From NCBI RefSeq assembly GCF_001899075.1, contig NZ_MKVA01000011.1:776212-840211 (forward strand): a stretch of 64,000 bases of DNA, read 5' to 3'. Positions 28,173 to 38,180 of this stretch are shown here, piece after piece. Position numbers and translations under genes: made by a program. Origin of the DNA: Devosia sp. 67-54 (GTDB lineage: Bacteria; Pseudomonadota; Alphaproteobacteria; Rhizobiales; Devosiaceae). How positions within the stretch are numbered: the first letter of the stretch is position 1; the number at the start of each line of letters is the position of its first letter. The notes under the pieces were generated by a model that had not been told where the DNA came from, ran no database searches, and was given only the letters and a program-made list of their open reading frames with translations.

Positions 28173-28715
28173 TCAGCCCTGCAGCGGGTCGGGGCCGTAA
28201 TTGTTCGGGCCGGCCGTGCCCTTGAGGAAGCCCAGCACCACCAGCAGATAGAGGCCGAAAATGCCGACGATGACGCTCAGCCCCATGGTGATCGGGCCCG
28301 GCACCGGAATCTGCGTGCCGCCCACATCCATCGTCGACATGCCGATGCCCAGCGCCGAGACCAGCTGCATGATCGCCACCAGCACGAAATACACCCACAC
28401 GTCGTAGCCGTTGTTGTTGCGGTCGTGCCGGCGCTTGATCGAGATCGCCGCCGACGGATAGAGGAACACCAGGAACATCACGAGGCCGACCCAGCCGGCC
28501 TTCGACTGCGCGGCGGCGACGGTGCTGGCGACATCGGCGGCGGTGGTGTTGGCACCGATCGCCGGCATTTGCGGCATCAGCCCGAGCCCGATGATCGGCA
28601 GGATCAGGAGCGAGATGATGAGGCTGATGATCACCAGGATGATCACCCCGACCCACCAGCGCTGGCGATTGAGCCGACCCTCGAATCCGGTGAAGCTGGA
28701 CATAATGTTGTTCAT
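28173..28715 (-). CDS. DUF805 family membrane protein (1 of 3)
   Basis: A 180-aa membrane protein beginning in typical DUF805 style (SSFTGFEGRLNRQRWW), with the conserved segment AISIKRRHDRNNNG between hydrophobic stretches and the C-terminal GTAGPNNYGPDPLQ. The function of the family is unknown; members have four membrane segments. It is the longest and most hydrophobic of three consecutive DUF805 genes on this strand, and lies 31 bp upstream of dapE. Confidence 0.88.
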   Translation of the reverse strand: MNNIMSSFTGFEGRLNRQRWWVGVIILVIISLIISLLILPIIGLGLMPQMPAIGANTTAADVASTVAAAQSKAGWVGLVMFLVFLYPSAAISIKRRHDRNNNGYDVWVYFVLVAIMQLVSALGIGMSTMDVGGTQIPVPGPITMGLSVIVGIFGLYLLVVLGFLKGTAGPNNYGPDPLQG

Positions 28716-28848
28716 TGTTTCCCTCGTGCAGTGAAAGCGGACGCGACCCCCCGCGTAACCGCTGCCCGTGGGAAGCCTTACTAGAGTCGCGTTCGCTCGG
28801 CCAGACGGCCCGAATCACTGTGCAGAGGTTTGCGCAGGCTATGCCCGC

Positions 28849-29250
28849 CTAGCGGGTGCCGTAGGCGTTCTGGCCCTCGTCGCCGCCCAGAAAGCCGAGC
28901 TCGATGAACAGCCACAGCCCGCCGATCACCGGCACGAAGCCGATCAGCGACCACCAGCCGGACTTGTTCCGGTCGTGCCAGCGCTTCGCGTAGAGCGCGT
29001 AGATCGGGTAGAGGAACAGCACCGCCACGATCAGCACCGGATAGACCACGTGCAGCAGCACCGCCTGCGACACCGTCCCGGCGTCGTGGTCGAAGGCCGC
29101 GAGGTCCGCGAAGCTGCCGTGCGACAGGCGCAGCAGCAGGGCGATGGCGCCCAGCTCGGCCAGCAGCAGGCCCAGCGTTCCGAGCCAGTAGGCGGTGCGG
29201 CCGATGCGGCCGCGATAGGACAGGAACAGGAAGTCGAGATAGCCGATCAT
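28849..29250 (-). CDS. DUF805 family membrane protein (2 of 3)
   Basis: A 133-aa protein from the ATG at 29250 (GGGGG just upstream). It has the DUF805 pattern: FLFLSYRGRIGRTAYWLG, then YALYAKRWHDRNKSGWWSLI and the C-terminal GQNAYGTR. Four membrane segments. It lacks the insertion between segments two and three present in the previous member. Role unknown. Confidence 0.88.
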   Translation of the reverse strand: MIGYLDFLFLSYRGRIGRTAYWLGTLGLLLAELGAIALLLRLSHGSFADLAAFDHDAGTVSQAVLLHVVYPVLIVAVLFLYPIYALYAKRWHDRNKSGWWSLIGFVPVIGGLWLFIELGFLGGDEGQNAYGTR

Positions 29251-29360
29251 GTGAAAGCCCCCTCGAAACGATAGGGGCAGTTCACCACCGGCGGATGAAG
29301 AAAGCCGCGCCAACTGCGATGCGAATTGCGGCGCCGGCGTTAAGCCGCCGCTAACCGCCG

Positions 29361-29846
29361 TCAGTCGGCCCGGGGCGACGGCCCGTAGCGGTTGTCACCC
29401 TTGCTGCCGGGCAGCAGCGCCAGCATCACCACCAGATAGAGCCCGCAAAGGCCGGCCACCGCCGCCACCGCGACCGGCGGAATGGGCGCCACCGGCGCCA
29501 GCACGGTGCTGAGATAGGCCGCCTCGAGCAGCAGCAGGGCGATGAACGCATCGACGCCGCTGCGCCCGCGGTCGTGCCGGCGGCGGATGGCGAGATCCAT
29601 GAGCGCCAGCAGCAGCACCACGCTGCCGGCGAGCGCCACCCAATGGTTCGGCACGGTCAGCGCGGTGGCGCCCATCTGCCGGGTCTCCTTGAGCCCGGCG
29701 AAGGTCAGCCCGATCTCGATCAGGCCGATGATCAGCACATAGCCCACGGTGTGCCCGATGAACCGCGCCCGCCCGATGCGCGCCGCGTTCGCCTGCTCCC
29801 GCCATGTCGGCTTCGGGGCCTCGACCCCCTCGAGCGCATTGGTCAT
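29361..29846 (-). CDS. DUF805 family membrane protein (3 of 3)
   Basis: A 161-aa protein from the ATG at 29846. DUF805 features are present but more diverged: an extended hydrophilic N-terminus (about 30 residues), MDLAIRRRHDRGRSGVD after the second hydrophobic segment, and GDNRYGPSPR at the end. It is transcribed with its two relatives and lies 54 bp downstream of dapD. Its function is unknown. Confidence 0.85.
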   Translation of the reverse strand: MTNALEGVEAPKPTWREQANAARIGRARFIGHTVGYVLIIGLIEIGLTFAGLKETRQMGATALTVPNHWVALAGSVVLLLALMDLAIRRRHDRGRSGVDAFIALLLLEAAYLSTVLAPVAPIPPVAVAAVAGLCGLYLVVMLALLPGSKGDNRYGPSPRAD

Positions 29847-29900
29847 CCGCGCCTCCCGCTGCAATGTTTGCGCAGCCGGCGCGCGAGTGCAAGCCACCCC

Positions 29901-30743
<843 letters not shown>

Positions 30744-30877
30744 TTTTCTCGTCCTCTGGCTGGTTGCGGCGTCATCGCAAGCCTTTGCCGTCAAGTCAAC
30801 GCGAGCTGCGGCGCCGCCGTCTTGCATCGATCCTTAACGTCGGCTGATTAGGCTCGATTCCTCGATCGGAGTACCCC

Positions 30878-31735
30878 ATGGCCTCTCGCCGCCGCGCCGC
30901 CCACACGCCGCTCAGAACCTCCAAGCAGGACATCGCCGCCCTGAAACGCGCGCCGCAGACGCCGCAGACCGCCTCGGCCGCCTATCGGCTCGCCTATACC
31001 GACGAGGAGTTCATCACCTCCGACGACACGCGCGGCATCCGCTTCCAGCTCGAATATCTGAAGCCCGAGCTGCGCCTGCAGCAGCGCGGCATCACCTCGA
31101 CCGTCGTGCTGTTCGGCGGCGCCCGCATTCCCGAACCCGGCAAGCCCGCCTGGGCGGCGCGCAACGAGGTGCAGAAGAAAAACCTCGAGCTCGCCTCGAA
31201 ATATTACGACGAGGCGCGGCGCTTCGCCCAATACGCCTCGCTCACCTCCGAGGCGCTCGGCTACAAGGAATATGTCGTGGTCACCGGCGGCGGCCCCGGC
31301 GTCATGGAGGCCGGCAACCGCGGCGCCGCCGACGTCGGCGCGCCCTCCATCGGCTTCAACATCGTGCTGCCGCACGAGCAGGCGCCCAACACCTTCATCA
31401 CCCCCGAGCTCTGCTTCAACTTCCACTATTTCGCCACGCGCAAGATTCACTTCCTGCTGCGCGCCAAGGCCGTCGCCATCTTCCCCGGCGGTTTCGGCAC
31501 GCTCGACGAGTTCTTCGAGACGCTGACCCTCATCCAGACCGGGCGGATGGAGCGCGTGCCGCTGCTGTTGTTTGGAATCGAGTTCTGGAACAACGTCATC
31601 AACTTCGACGCGCTCGCCCAGGCCGGCACCATCTCGCCCGAGGACCCGAAGCTGTTCACCGTCGTCGACAGCGCCGAGGATGGCTGGTCGGTGGTGCGCG
31701 ACTTCTACAAGCTGCCGAAGGTGGAGCTGCGCTAG
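30878..31735 (+). CDS. LOG family protein (lysine decarboxylase-like nucleotide hydrolase)
   Basis: A 285-aa protein of the LOG/YgdH family. The hallmark motifs GGGPGVMEAGNRGA and PGGFGTLDEFFE are present; together they mark the phosphoribohydrolase site that acts on nucleoside monophosphates (cytokinin activation in some organisms, nucleotide turnover in others). It has an N-terminal extension of about 70 residues compared with the short LOG enzymes. It is divergent from dapD. Confidence 0.9.
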   Translation: MASRRRAAHTPLRTSKQDIAALKRAPQTPQTASAAYRLAYTDEEFITSDDTRGIRFQLEYLKPELRLQQRGITSTVVLFGGARIPEPGKPAWAARNEVQKKNLELASKYYDEARRFAQYASLTSEALGYKEYVVVTGGGPGVMEAGNRGAADVGAPSIGFNIVLPHEQAPNTFITPELCFNFHYFATRKIHFLLRAKAVAIFPGGFGTLDEFFETLTLIQTGRMERVPLLLFGIEFWNNVINFDALAQAGTISPEDPKLFTVVDSAEDGWSVVRDFYKLPKVELR

Positions 31736-31783
31736 ATCAGGCCCGTTTGCGTTTGAACGGGTGCACCTCCACCCGATCCCGGG

Positions 31784-32485
31784 TCACAGCACCTGCTTGA
31801 GGAACCCGGCCAGATCGTCGGTGGTGTGGTGGATGTGCGGGCCGCTGCCGCGGCCGAGCTCCCAGCTGTCCACCTGCTCGTGCGCCCAGTCTTCCGGCGC
31901 CACCACATGCACCGTGACCATGCCGGTTTCGTGCGGCACCAGCAGGTTCTTTTCGAGGTCGTCGAACATCGCCGCCCGCCGCGCGTCGATGCCGTGCGCT
32001 GCAAAGAAGCTCTGATACGCCTCGGGCAGCGGCTTGGGTTTGAACCCCATGGCGCGGATGTCGAAGATGCCGGCGAACAGCCCGGCCGCGCCGACCCGCT
32101 CGAGCACCGCTTCGGCATGGCCGACATCGCCATTGGTGAGGATGAACTTGCGGCCGGGCAGGGCGCCCAGCGCCGCCGCCAGCCCCGGATGCGCCGGCAC
32201 GCCCGAATAGTCGATGGCGTGCACGGTCCTGAGGAAATGGTCGGGATCGACCCCGTGATGCAGCATCAGCCCGTGCAGCGTCGTGCCGTGGTCGCGGTAA
32301 TAGTCTTTCTGCAGCGCCCGCGCCTCGGCATAGGGCAGGCCGGTCACCGTCACCATGTAGTCGCTGATCAGCAGGTCGATCTGCGCGAACAGATTGCATT
32401 CGCGCGGGTAGAGCGTGTTGTCGAGGTCGAACACCCAGTCGGTGACATGGGCGAAGGCTGGGGCCGTTCCGGCAAGGCTCGTCAT
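31784..32485 (-). CDS. HAD-family pyrimidine 5'-nucleotidase
   Basis: A 233-aa haloacid-dehalogenase-type phosphatase of the pyrimidine 5'-nucleotidase group. Motif I is FDLDNTLYP, motif II FILTNGD, motif III is represented by the Lys in GFKPKPLPEAY, and motif IV by MFDDLEKNL. A gene of this type lies between dapD and argB in most members of the order, so the position is as expected. Confidence 0.9.
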   Translation of the reverse strand: MTSLAGTAPAFAHVTDWVFDLDNTLYPRECNLFAQIDLLISDYMVTVTGLPYAEARALQKDYYRDHGTTLHGLMLHHGVDPDHFLRTVHAIDYSGVPAHPGLAAALGALPGRKFILTNGDVGHAEAVLERVGAAGLFAGIFDIRAMGFKPKPLPEAYQSFFAAHGIDARRAAMFDDLEKNLLVPHETGMVTVHVVAPEDWAHEQVDSWELGRGSGPHIHHTTDDLAGFLKQVL

Positions 32486-32545
32486 GGCCCCATTCTGCCA
32501 GAACCCGGCCGGCGAAGCATCGATTCGTTTTGCCCGCGCGGACGG

Positions 32546-32854
32546 CTAATCGTCGCGATGGAAGACCTGGCGCAATTCGTCCTTGGCCGCCTCCAGCACC
32601 CGCTTGCGCTCCGCGCTCAGATTGTGCCCGGCGCGGTTGATGTAGAAGGTCAGCATCGACATCGCCGACTGGTAGGGTTCGCTCCTGCGCCGGTGCGACG
32701 CCTCGGCCGAGCGCTTCAGCGACAGCGCGATCCTGTGCGGATCGTCGAGCTCGAACACGCCCTTCTCGAGGTCCATCGCATCCGAGTGCTCGGTGACCTC
32801 CTGCGACCATTTCCGGCCATGCGCCTTGCGATCGTGCTGCGCCGCCGGGCTCAT
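32546..32854 (-). CDS. DUF3175 family protein
   Basis: A 102-aa hydrophilic protein. Its core (KWSQEVTEHSDAMDLEKGVF, then IALSLKRSAEASHRRRSEPY and SMLTFYINRAG) matches DUF3175, a family of unknown function often found near stress genes. The start overlaps the end of the preceding gene by four bases (ATGA), so both are in one operon. Confidence 0.85.
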   Translation of the reverse strand: MSPAAQHDRKAHGRKWSQEVTEHSDAMDLEKGVFELDDPHRIALSLKRSAEASHRRRSEPYQSAMSMLTFYINRAGHNLSAERKRVLEAAKDELRQVFHRDD

Positions 32855-33051
32855 TGTCCGTCTCCCGCGGTGGCGCTGGTGTCGTCCGGCCGCGGCTGGT
32901 CGGCCATTTCCTGGTGGCTCTTCTGGTTGAAGCCGCCGGTGACCTGCGAGTCCGGCGCGTCCTTGTCCCGCTTCAGCGGGCGCGAATTGGTGATCTTGCG
33001 GCTGATCTCGGCCGCCTTTTCCTTGCTCGGGGGCAGTGTGGTGGTCGGCAT
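32851..33051 (-). CDS. Small hydrophilic protein upstream of DUF3175
   Basis: A 66-aa Lys/Asp-rich protein from the ATG at 33051, with GGAGGG 8 nt upstream. It is very likely disordered (PTTTLPPSKEKAAEISRK). The ATGA overlap with the DUF3175 gene shows it is translated as the first gene of a pair. No family recognised. Confidence 0.65.
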   Translation of the reverse strand: MPTTTLPPSKEKAAEISRKITNSRPLKRDKDAPDSQVTGGFNQKSHQEMADQPRPDDTSATAGDGQ

Positions 33052-33159
33052 GATCCGGTCCCTCCGTTGCGTCTCACCAAAACGCCGGCGCCCCTGCATT
33101 GGTTTCCGCCGGACCTCCGGGCCAGATGGTCCGGAGGCAGCGGTGCGATGGTTCCGGCC

Positions 33160-33687
33160 TTACTTGACGACGACGGTGAGCGAGGTGCCGTCCAGCATGT
33201 AGCCGACCACCTGCTTGCCGTCGTAGCCGGCGGCCTTGATCGCCGCCGTCACCGCCGCGTTGGTGCCGATCGTCGCCTGTGCCGTCGGATCGATGGCGGC
33301 GAGGTCGCCAAGGCCCGAGCAATCGTCGACCGAAAACACCGTCACAGTCGTCACCGCGGCCAAAGCCGCCGCGTCGACCGGCGCCACCGAGACGCTGGCC
33401 GGCGACATGGTGCTGCAATCGGTGCCGCCGGCGGCGGAGCTTGCACTCATCGACGCGGAGGTCGACGCCTCCGCCGAGGCAGAGGCGCTGGCGTCGGGCA
33501 TGCTGGCCGATGCGCTGGCGCCGGCGTCGGGCGCGCTGGCGGAGGCGCTGACGCCGGTGTCCGGCAGGCTGGCCGAAACGCTGGCGCCGACGTCGCCGCT
33601 GGCCGACGCGCTGATGCTCTGGGCGATGGCCGGGGCGGACAGGGTGCAGGCGGCAAGCAGCAGCGCTGCGAGCGAATATCTGGGCAT
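33160..33687 (-). CDS. Exported Ser/Ala-rich protein
   Basis: A 175-aa protein from the ATG at 33687, with GAGGAG upstream. Signal peptide to about residue 22 (AIAQS). Then comes a degenerate Ser/Ala/Asp repeat of about 65 residues (SASAPDAGASASASMPD) and a compact C-terminal domain of about 80 residues with two cysteines. No family recognised. The repeated codons make the coding part internally repetitive at DNA level. Confidence 0.75.
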   Translation of the reverse strand: MPRYSLAALLLAACTLSAPAIAQSISASASGDVGASVSASLPDTGVSASASAPDAGASASASMPDASASASAEASTSASMSASSAAGGTDCSTMSPASVSVAPVDAAALAAVTTVTVFSVDDCSGLGDLAAIDPTAQATIGTNAAVTAAIKAAGYDGKQVVGYMLDGTSLTVVVK

Positions 33688-33872
33688 GGGAGTCTCCTCT
33701 CTTTGAGTTTGCTTCCCGCTTGCAACATTCGGCGGCCCCCGCAGTTGCGCCACCTGCCAAACATAAATTCGGGCCCCGGACGGAACTGCGGGCTGCGTGG
33801 AAAGTTTGCGTCAACTTGCGGGGGTCGCCTGCGGCTGCGGGCGAACGGCCGGAGTTTTGCCGGCCATTCATC

Positions 33873-33889
33873 CTGACAAAAACTGTCAG
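33873..33889. promoter_or_regulatory. Candidate TetR-type operator upstream of the DHA2 exporter
   Basis: A perfect inverted repeat CTGACA-AAAAC-TGTCAG lies 113 bp upstream of the exporter start. It is the most regular signal in the 314-bp gap from 33688 to 34001, which otherwise shows a GGCCGG/CCGGCC stem just before it. No regulator gene adjoins, so the binding protein is unknown. Confidence 0.4.
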
Positions 33890-34001
33890 CGGGCGCGGCT
33901 AATGCTCGGCCTCGCCATCGTCATCCGGCGGCATGCTGCAGGTTTGTCGAAACGCCGGCATCCCTCGCGTCATCCGGGTGACAAGACCACGGAGCCTTTC
34001 C

Positions 34002-35513
34002 ATGACTGCCACTTTCCACATGCCGCAGAGCAAGGCGGAGGCCGATCCGCGCCGCTGGCTCGCCCTTGCCGTGTTGCTGATCGCCAGCTTCATGAACCTG
34101 GTCGACGTGACCATCGTCAACGTCGCCATTCCCTCGATGCAGCAGAACCTCGGCGCCGACGCCAGCCAGATCGAGTGGGTGATCGCCGCCTACGTGCTGG
34201 CGTTCGCCCTGGGGCTGCTGCCCTTCGGCCGGCTCGGCGACATCGTCGGCCGCACCCGCATGTTCCTCCTCGGCGTCAGCGCCTTTTCCGCGGCGTCGGC
34301 CTTCTGCGGCCTCGCCCCGTCGATCGAGTGGCTGATCGCCGCGCGCACCCTGCAGGGGCTGGCCGGCGCGATGATGACGCCGCAGGTGCTCGCCATCGCC
34401 ACCGTCACCTTCCCGCCCGAAGAGCGCGGCCAGTCGTTCTCGCTGTTCGGCCTCGCCTCGGGCCTTGCCGCGGTGGCCGGCCCGATCGTCGGCGGCCTGC
34501 TGATCGGCGCCGATCTGTGGGGCCTCGACTGGCGGCCGATCTTTCTGGTCAACGTCCCCGTGGGCATTCTCGCGGTCGTGCTCGGCTGGTTCATCATCCC
34601 GCGTCCGCCGGGCCATCCCGGGCTGCGCAACGACTATGTCGGCATTGGCCTGTTCGGCGCCGCCATGCTGGCCCTGGTCTATCCGCTGATCGAGGGCCGC
34701 AGCTACGGCTGGGCCTGGTGGATCTGGGCGATGATGGGCGTCGCCGCCATGCTGCTGGCGCTGTTCGTCCTGTGGGAGCGGCGCATGGCGTGGCTCGGCC
34801 GGCCGCAATTGCTCAACTACAGCCTGATCACCAACGGCAATTTCCTGCTCGGCGCCGGCATCACCACCATCTTCGCCTCGGGCATTCCCGGCTTCTTCAT
34901 GGTCGTCTCGATCATGCTGCAGGTGGGCTTCGGCCTCACCCCGATCGAATCGGGCCTGACCAACACGCCGTTCTCGGTGGGCGTGCTGCTGATCTCGCTG
35001 GTCGCCGGACGCTTCGGCTCGGCCTATCTGCGCACCCGCGTGGCGCTCGCCGCCGCCATGCTGGTCGTCGGCATCGCCTGGCTGCATGTCATCATCGCGC
35101 GGCTCGGCGACAGCATCGACCAATGGTCCTTCCTGCCGCCGCTGCTGCTCGCCGGACTCGGCCTCGGGCTCGGCTTCTCGGCCCTGTTCCAGACGGTGCT
35201 CAATGGCATCCCGCCGCGCGATGCCGGCGCCGCCGCCGGCTCGCTGCAGGCGTTCCAGCAGGTCGGCGGCTCGATCGGCGTGGCGTTGGTCGGCCAGATC
35301 TTCTTTGCCAGCCTCGGCGACATCGGCACCCTGTTCCGGACCGGTCCGGCAGCCGTACACGCGGCGTTCGCCAGCTCCGCCGCCGCCGCCACCTGGTACC
35401 AGATCGTCAGCTTCGCCCTGGTCGTCGCCCTGATCTTCCTGCTGCGGCCACGCGACTCCGCCACCAGCAGCCGCGCCCCGGCGCGCGGCGCGCCGCTGGC
35501 GCTCGAGGCCTGA
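34002..35513 (+). CDS. DHA2-family MFS transporter (drug:proton antiporter)
   Basis: A 503-aa multi-pass transporter of the 14-helix DHA2 class, with GGAG upstream of the ATG at 34002. The conserved first helix and loop are seen (NLVDVTIVNVAIPSMQ, about residues 30-45), and LPFGRLGDIVGRTRMFLLGV is the motif A region. The GPIVGGLLI motif C-like segment is at about 165. It is expected to export toxic organic compounds. An unusual feature is the isolated palindrome upstream without a nearby regulator. It is followed by a terminator shared with argB. Confidence 0.92.
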   Translation: MTATFHMPQSKAEADPRRWLALAVLLIASFMNLVDVTIVNVAIPSMQQNLGADASQIEWVIAAYVLAFALGLLPFGRLGDIVGRTRMFLLGVSAFSAASAFCGLAPSIEWLIAARTLQGLAGAMMTPQVLAIATVTFPPEERGQSFSLFGLASGLAAVAGPIVGGLLIGADLWGLDWRPIFLVNVPVGILAVVLGWFIIPRPPGHPGLRNDYVGIGLFGAAMLALVYPLIEGRSYGWAWWIWAMMGVAAMLLALFVLWERRMAWLGRPQLLNYSLITNGNFLLGAGITTIFASGIPGFFMVVSIMLQVGFGLTPIESGLTNTPFSVGVLLISLVAGRFGSAYLRTRVALAAAMLVVGIAWLHVIIARLGDSIDQWSFLPPLLLAGLGLGLGFSALFQTVLNGIPPRDAGAAAGSLQAFQQVGGSIGVALVGQIFFASLGDIGTLFRTGPAAVHAAFASSAAAATWYQIVSFALVVALIFLLRPRDSATSSRAPARGAPLALEA

Positions 35514-35521
35514 GCAAAAAC

Positions 35522-35543
35522 AAGGGCGCCCACGGGCGCCCTT
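35522..35543. terminator. Bidirectional terminator between the MFS gene and argB
   Basis: A perfect AAGGGCGCCC / GGGCGCCCTT stem lies between convergent genes, with an A-rich run on the left side (T-run for argB transcripts) and TTTCC on the right. Confidence 0.75.
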
Positions 35544-35568
35544 TCCACTCGGAGCTGCGGCTGATGGA

Positions 35569-36477
35569 CTACCTGACGATCAGCGTGCCGGCGCCGTGCT
35601 CGGTGAACAGCTCCACCAGCACCACATGCGGCGTCTTGCCGTTGAGGATCACCACGCCCTCGACGCCGTTCTCCAGCGCTTCGAGGCAGGTTTCGACCTT
35701 GGGGATCATGCCGCCCGAGATCGTGCCGTCGGCGATCAGCGCCTTGGCGTCCCGCATCGTCAGCTCTGGAATGAGCTTCTTGTTGGCGTCGAGCACGCCG
35801 TCCACGTCGGTGAGGAACAGCAGGCGCTTGGCCCCCAGCGAGCCGGCGATGGCGCCGGCGAAGGTGTCGGCATTGATGTTGTAGGTCGCCCCGTCGCGGC
35901 CCGGCGCCACCGGCGCGATCACCGGGATCATCTCCGAGCGCGCCAACTGGTCGAGCAGGGTGCGGTCGACCTCCACCGGCTCGCCCACGAAGCCGAGATC
36001 GAGCACGCGCTCGATATTGGAGCCGGGGTCCTTGAATTTCTTTTCGGCCTTCTTGGCGAACACCATGTTGCCGTCCTTGCCGCACAGGCCGATCGCCCAT
36101 TCGCCCTCGGCATTGATCAGCGCCACGATCTCCTTGTTGATCGAGCCGGCCAGCACCATCTCGACCACTTCCATGGTGCGCTGGTCGGTGACGCGCAGCC
36201 CGCCCTCGAACTTGCTCTCGATGCCGAGGTTCTTGAGCATGCTGGCGATCTGCGGCCCGCCGCCATGCACCACGATGGGGTTGACGCGCGACTGCTTGAG
36301 CAGCGCGATGTCGCGGGCGAAATTGCGGCCGAGCGCGATGTCGCCCATCGCATGCCCGCCGTACTTCACCACGACGGTCTTGCCCTCGTAGCGCTGCATG
36401 TACGGCAATGCCTGCGACAGGACGGCGGCATCGCGCGAAAACGACTCGATATCCGGCATTTTTCGTTTCGTGCTCAT
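35569..36477 (-). CDS. argB: Acetylglutamate kinase
   Basis: Phosphorylates N-acetylglutamate in arginine synthesis, 302 aa from the ATG at 36477. The amino-acid kinase motifs are visible: [20 protein letters not shown], and the C-terminal [14 protein letters not shown]. The open frame continues far upstream but that is shadow sequence. A second ATG 6 codons later (MPDIES) is possible. In this order argB is normally close to engB and yidC; here 4.4 kb of other genes come between. Confidence 0.96.
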   Translation of the reverse strand: MSTKRKMPDIESFSRDAAVLSQALPYMQRYEGKTVVVKYGGHAMGDIALGRNFARDIALLKQSRVNPIVVHGGGPQIASMLKNLGIESKFEGGLRVTDQRTMEVVEMVLAGSINKEIVALINAEGEWAIGLCGKDGNMVFAKKAEKKFKDPGSNIERVLDLGFVGEPVEVDRTLLDQLARSEMIPVIAPVAPGRDGATYNINADTFAGAIAGSLGAKRLLFLTDVDGVLDANKKLIPELTMRDAKALIADGTISGGMIPKVETCLEALENGVEGVVILNGKTPHVVLVELFTEHGAGTLIVR

Positions 36478-36600
36478 CTTGGCCGCAACCCTATAAAGCA
36501 TCCGATGTGGCAGAAAAGCGATTTCCCCCGGCATGACACAGGGTTCAACGCCGGCGGCGCGGGGATAGGCAGCGCCGGGCCGGCAGGCTAGGGTCCCGCC

Positions 36601-37146
36601 ATGCCGAGCGATGCCGCCGAAATCGCCGACCTGATCGCGCGCTGCGCCCTGCGCGATCGCCAGGCCTTCCGCGCCCTTTACCAGCGCACCAGCGCGAAAC
36701 TCTACGGCGTGACGCTGCGTATCTTGAGGAACCGCGCGGAGGCCGACGAGGCTTTGCAGGAGGTTTACGTCAAGATCTGGCAGCGCGCCGACCGCTACGT
36801 TCCGGGAAACTACAGTCCGATTTCGTGGCTGGTGGCGGTGGCCCGCAACCATGCCCTCGACGTGCTCCGCGCCCGCAAGCCCGCGGGCGACGACATCGAC
36901 CTGGCCCTCGACGTGGCCGATGCAGGACCCGATCCCGAGCAGACCGCCATCCGGCGCGGCGAACGCTCCCGCATCGACCACTGCCTCGGCCAGCTCGACG
37001 CCGACAAGGCCGACGCCGTGCGCGGCGCCTATCTCGACGGCTACTCTTACGAAGAGCTGGCCACCCGCCACCGGGTGCCGCTCAATACGATGCGAACCTG
37101 GCTGCGCCGCAGCCTGCTGAAGCTCAGGGAGTGCCTGTCGGCATGA
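36601..37146 (+). CDS. ECF RNA polymerase sigma factor (SigK-like)
   Basis: A 181-aa group 4 sigma factor. Region 2 ([20 protein letters not shown] and [13 protein letters not shown], about residues 22-62) and region 4 ([20 protein letters not shown], about 145-165) are present, without region 3. The stop overlaps the start of the anti-sigma gene (ATGA), a classic coupled arrangement. The two following exported proteins are plausible targets (inference). No promoter was identified with confidence. Confidence 0.93.
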   Translation: MPSDAAEIADLIARCALRDRQAFRALYQRTSAKLYGVTLRILRNRAEADEALQEVYVKIWQRADRYVPGNYSPISWLVAVARNHALDVLRARKPAGDDIDLALDVADAGPDPEQTAIRRGERSRIDHCLGQLDADKADAVRGAYLDGYSYEELATRHRVPLNTMRTWLRRSLLKLRECLSA

Positions 37147-37850
37147 GCACGGACGGCGAACGGACGGATGAGGAGGCCGGCGGCCTGCGTATCGCCGAAT
37201 ACGCGCTCGGCGTGCTGCCGGCCGCCGAGCACGCCGCCGTGGCCGCCGAGCTGCGTGCCGATCCGGCGCTGCGCGCCGAGCTCGCTATGTGGCGTCGGCG
37301 CTTCGCCGCGCTCGACGCGCAGTTCGCCGAAACCCCGGCGCCGGCCGACGCCTGGCCGCGGATCGAGCGGCGGCTGTTCGCTGACGCCGGCCGCGCCGGC
37401 TGGTGGAATTCGCTGCCGCTCTGGCGCAGCTTCAGCGCCGCCGCGGCGGCAATCGCCGTCATCGCCATCGGCCTCAATTTCGCAACGCCCCGCCCCGACC
37501 CCAACGCCTTCGCGGCGCAGCTCGTGGCGGCGCTGAGCGCCCAGGGCAGCAATGTGCAGGTGGTGGCGCTCTACAACGCCTCGACCGGCCAGTTGCGGCT
37601 GACCACACTCTCCGGCGAGGCGGTGCCCGGCAAGGACTACGAGCTCTGGGCGATCGAAGGCGACGCTCCGGCCAAGTCGATGGGCGTCATCCCCATCGAC
37701 CGGCGGGTGGATGTGGCGGTCAAGCCCGACATCCTCGCCGGGTTCGGCCCGGGCACGACGCTTGCGATCACGCTCGAGCCCAAGGGCGGCGCGCCGCATG
37801 GCGTTGCGACCGGCCCGGTGGTGGCGGCCGGCAAGGCGGCGGCGATCTAG
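37143..37850 (+). CDS. RskA-type anti-sigma factor
   Basis: A 235-aa membrane protein: an N-terminal cytoplasmic anti-sigma domain ([20 protein letters not shown], about 15-80), one membrane segment near residues 98-118, and a periplasmic RskA domain with [15 protein letters not shown] and the [17 protein letters not shown] motif. It should hold the preceding sigma factor at the membrane until a signal outside triggers release. The start overlaps the sigma gene by ATGA, keeping the two in balance. Confidence 0.92.
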   Translation: MSTDGERTDEEAGGLRIAEYALGVLPAAEHAAVAAELRADPALRAELAMWRRRFAALDAQFAETPAPADAWPRIERRLFADAGRAGWWNSLPLWRSFSAAAAAIAVIAIGLNFATPRPDPNAFAAQLVAALSAQGSNVQVVALYNASTGQLRLTTLSGEAVPGKDYELWAIEGDAPAKSMGVIPIDRRVDVAVKPDILAGFGPGTTLAITLEPKGGAPHGVATGPVVAAGKAAAI

Positions 37851-37898
37851 CGCGGCGTTGCTCGCCCACCGAAAATTTCTCGTCGGGCCGACCCAAGG

Positions 37899-38014
37899 CT
37901 CCGCCGGTCCGCTGCGTCTCATTGCTGTGTCCGAACGACACGCATTGCGCCAAGGGGACCGGCGGAGGTTTGGGGCTCGGGCGATACCGCCCAATCGCGC
38001 CTCTGCCGGTCCCC
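37899..38014 (+). other. Three-segment alternative hairpin region
   Basis: The 330-bp gap between 37851 and 38180 holds no gene that I believe. It does hold three related segments: A (37899-37910), B (37954-37968) and C (38000-38014). A and B pair perfectly over 12 bases, and B and C pair over 15 bases with one G-U, so the two hairpins exclude each other. An additional inner stem (GGGCG/CGCCC) lies between B and C. This looks like an attenuator or a structured leader of the fasciclin transcript, or the 3' end of the sigma/anti-sigma transcript. No T-tract follows C. Confidence 0.5.
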
Positions 38015-38180
38015 GACCGCGCGCCAGAACGGATCGCGCCGATCACAAGTTTCACTGTGGAGCGCCGTTCGGACTTTATTTTTTCTCGGCGCATTTTCTG
38101 AAAACCGCCGGGCCGCTCCTTCCGTAGCTGTGCTTGTCGCAACCGGAACCATACCGGTCGCAAAGGAAGGAAGTCAGAAA

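Noticed and set aside
37851..38127. Short frames in the sigma-fasciclin gap
   Set aside because: They extend from shadow frames of the anti-sigma gene and lack ribosome-binding sites.
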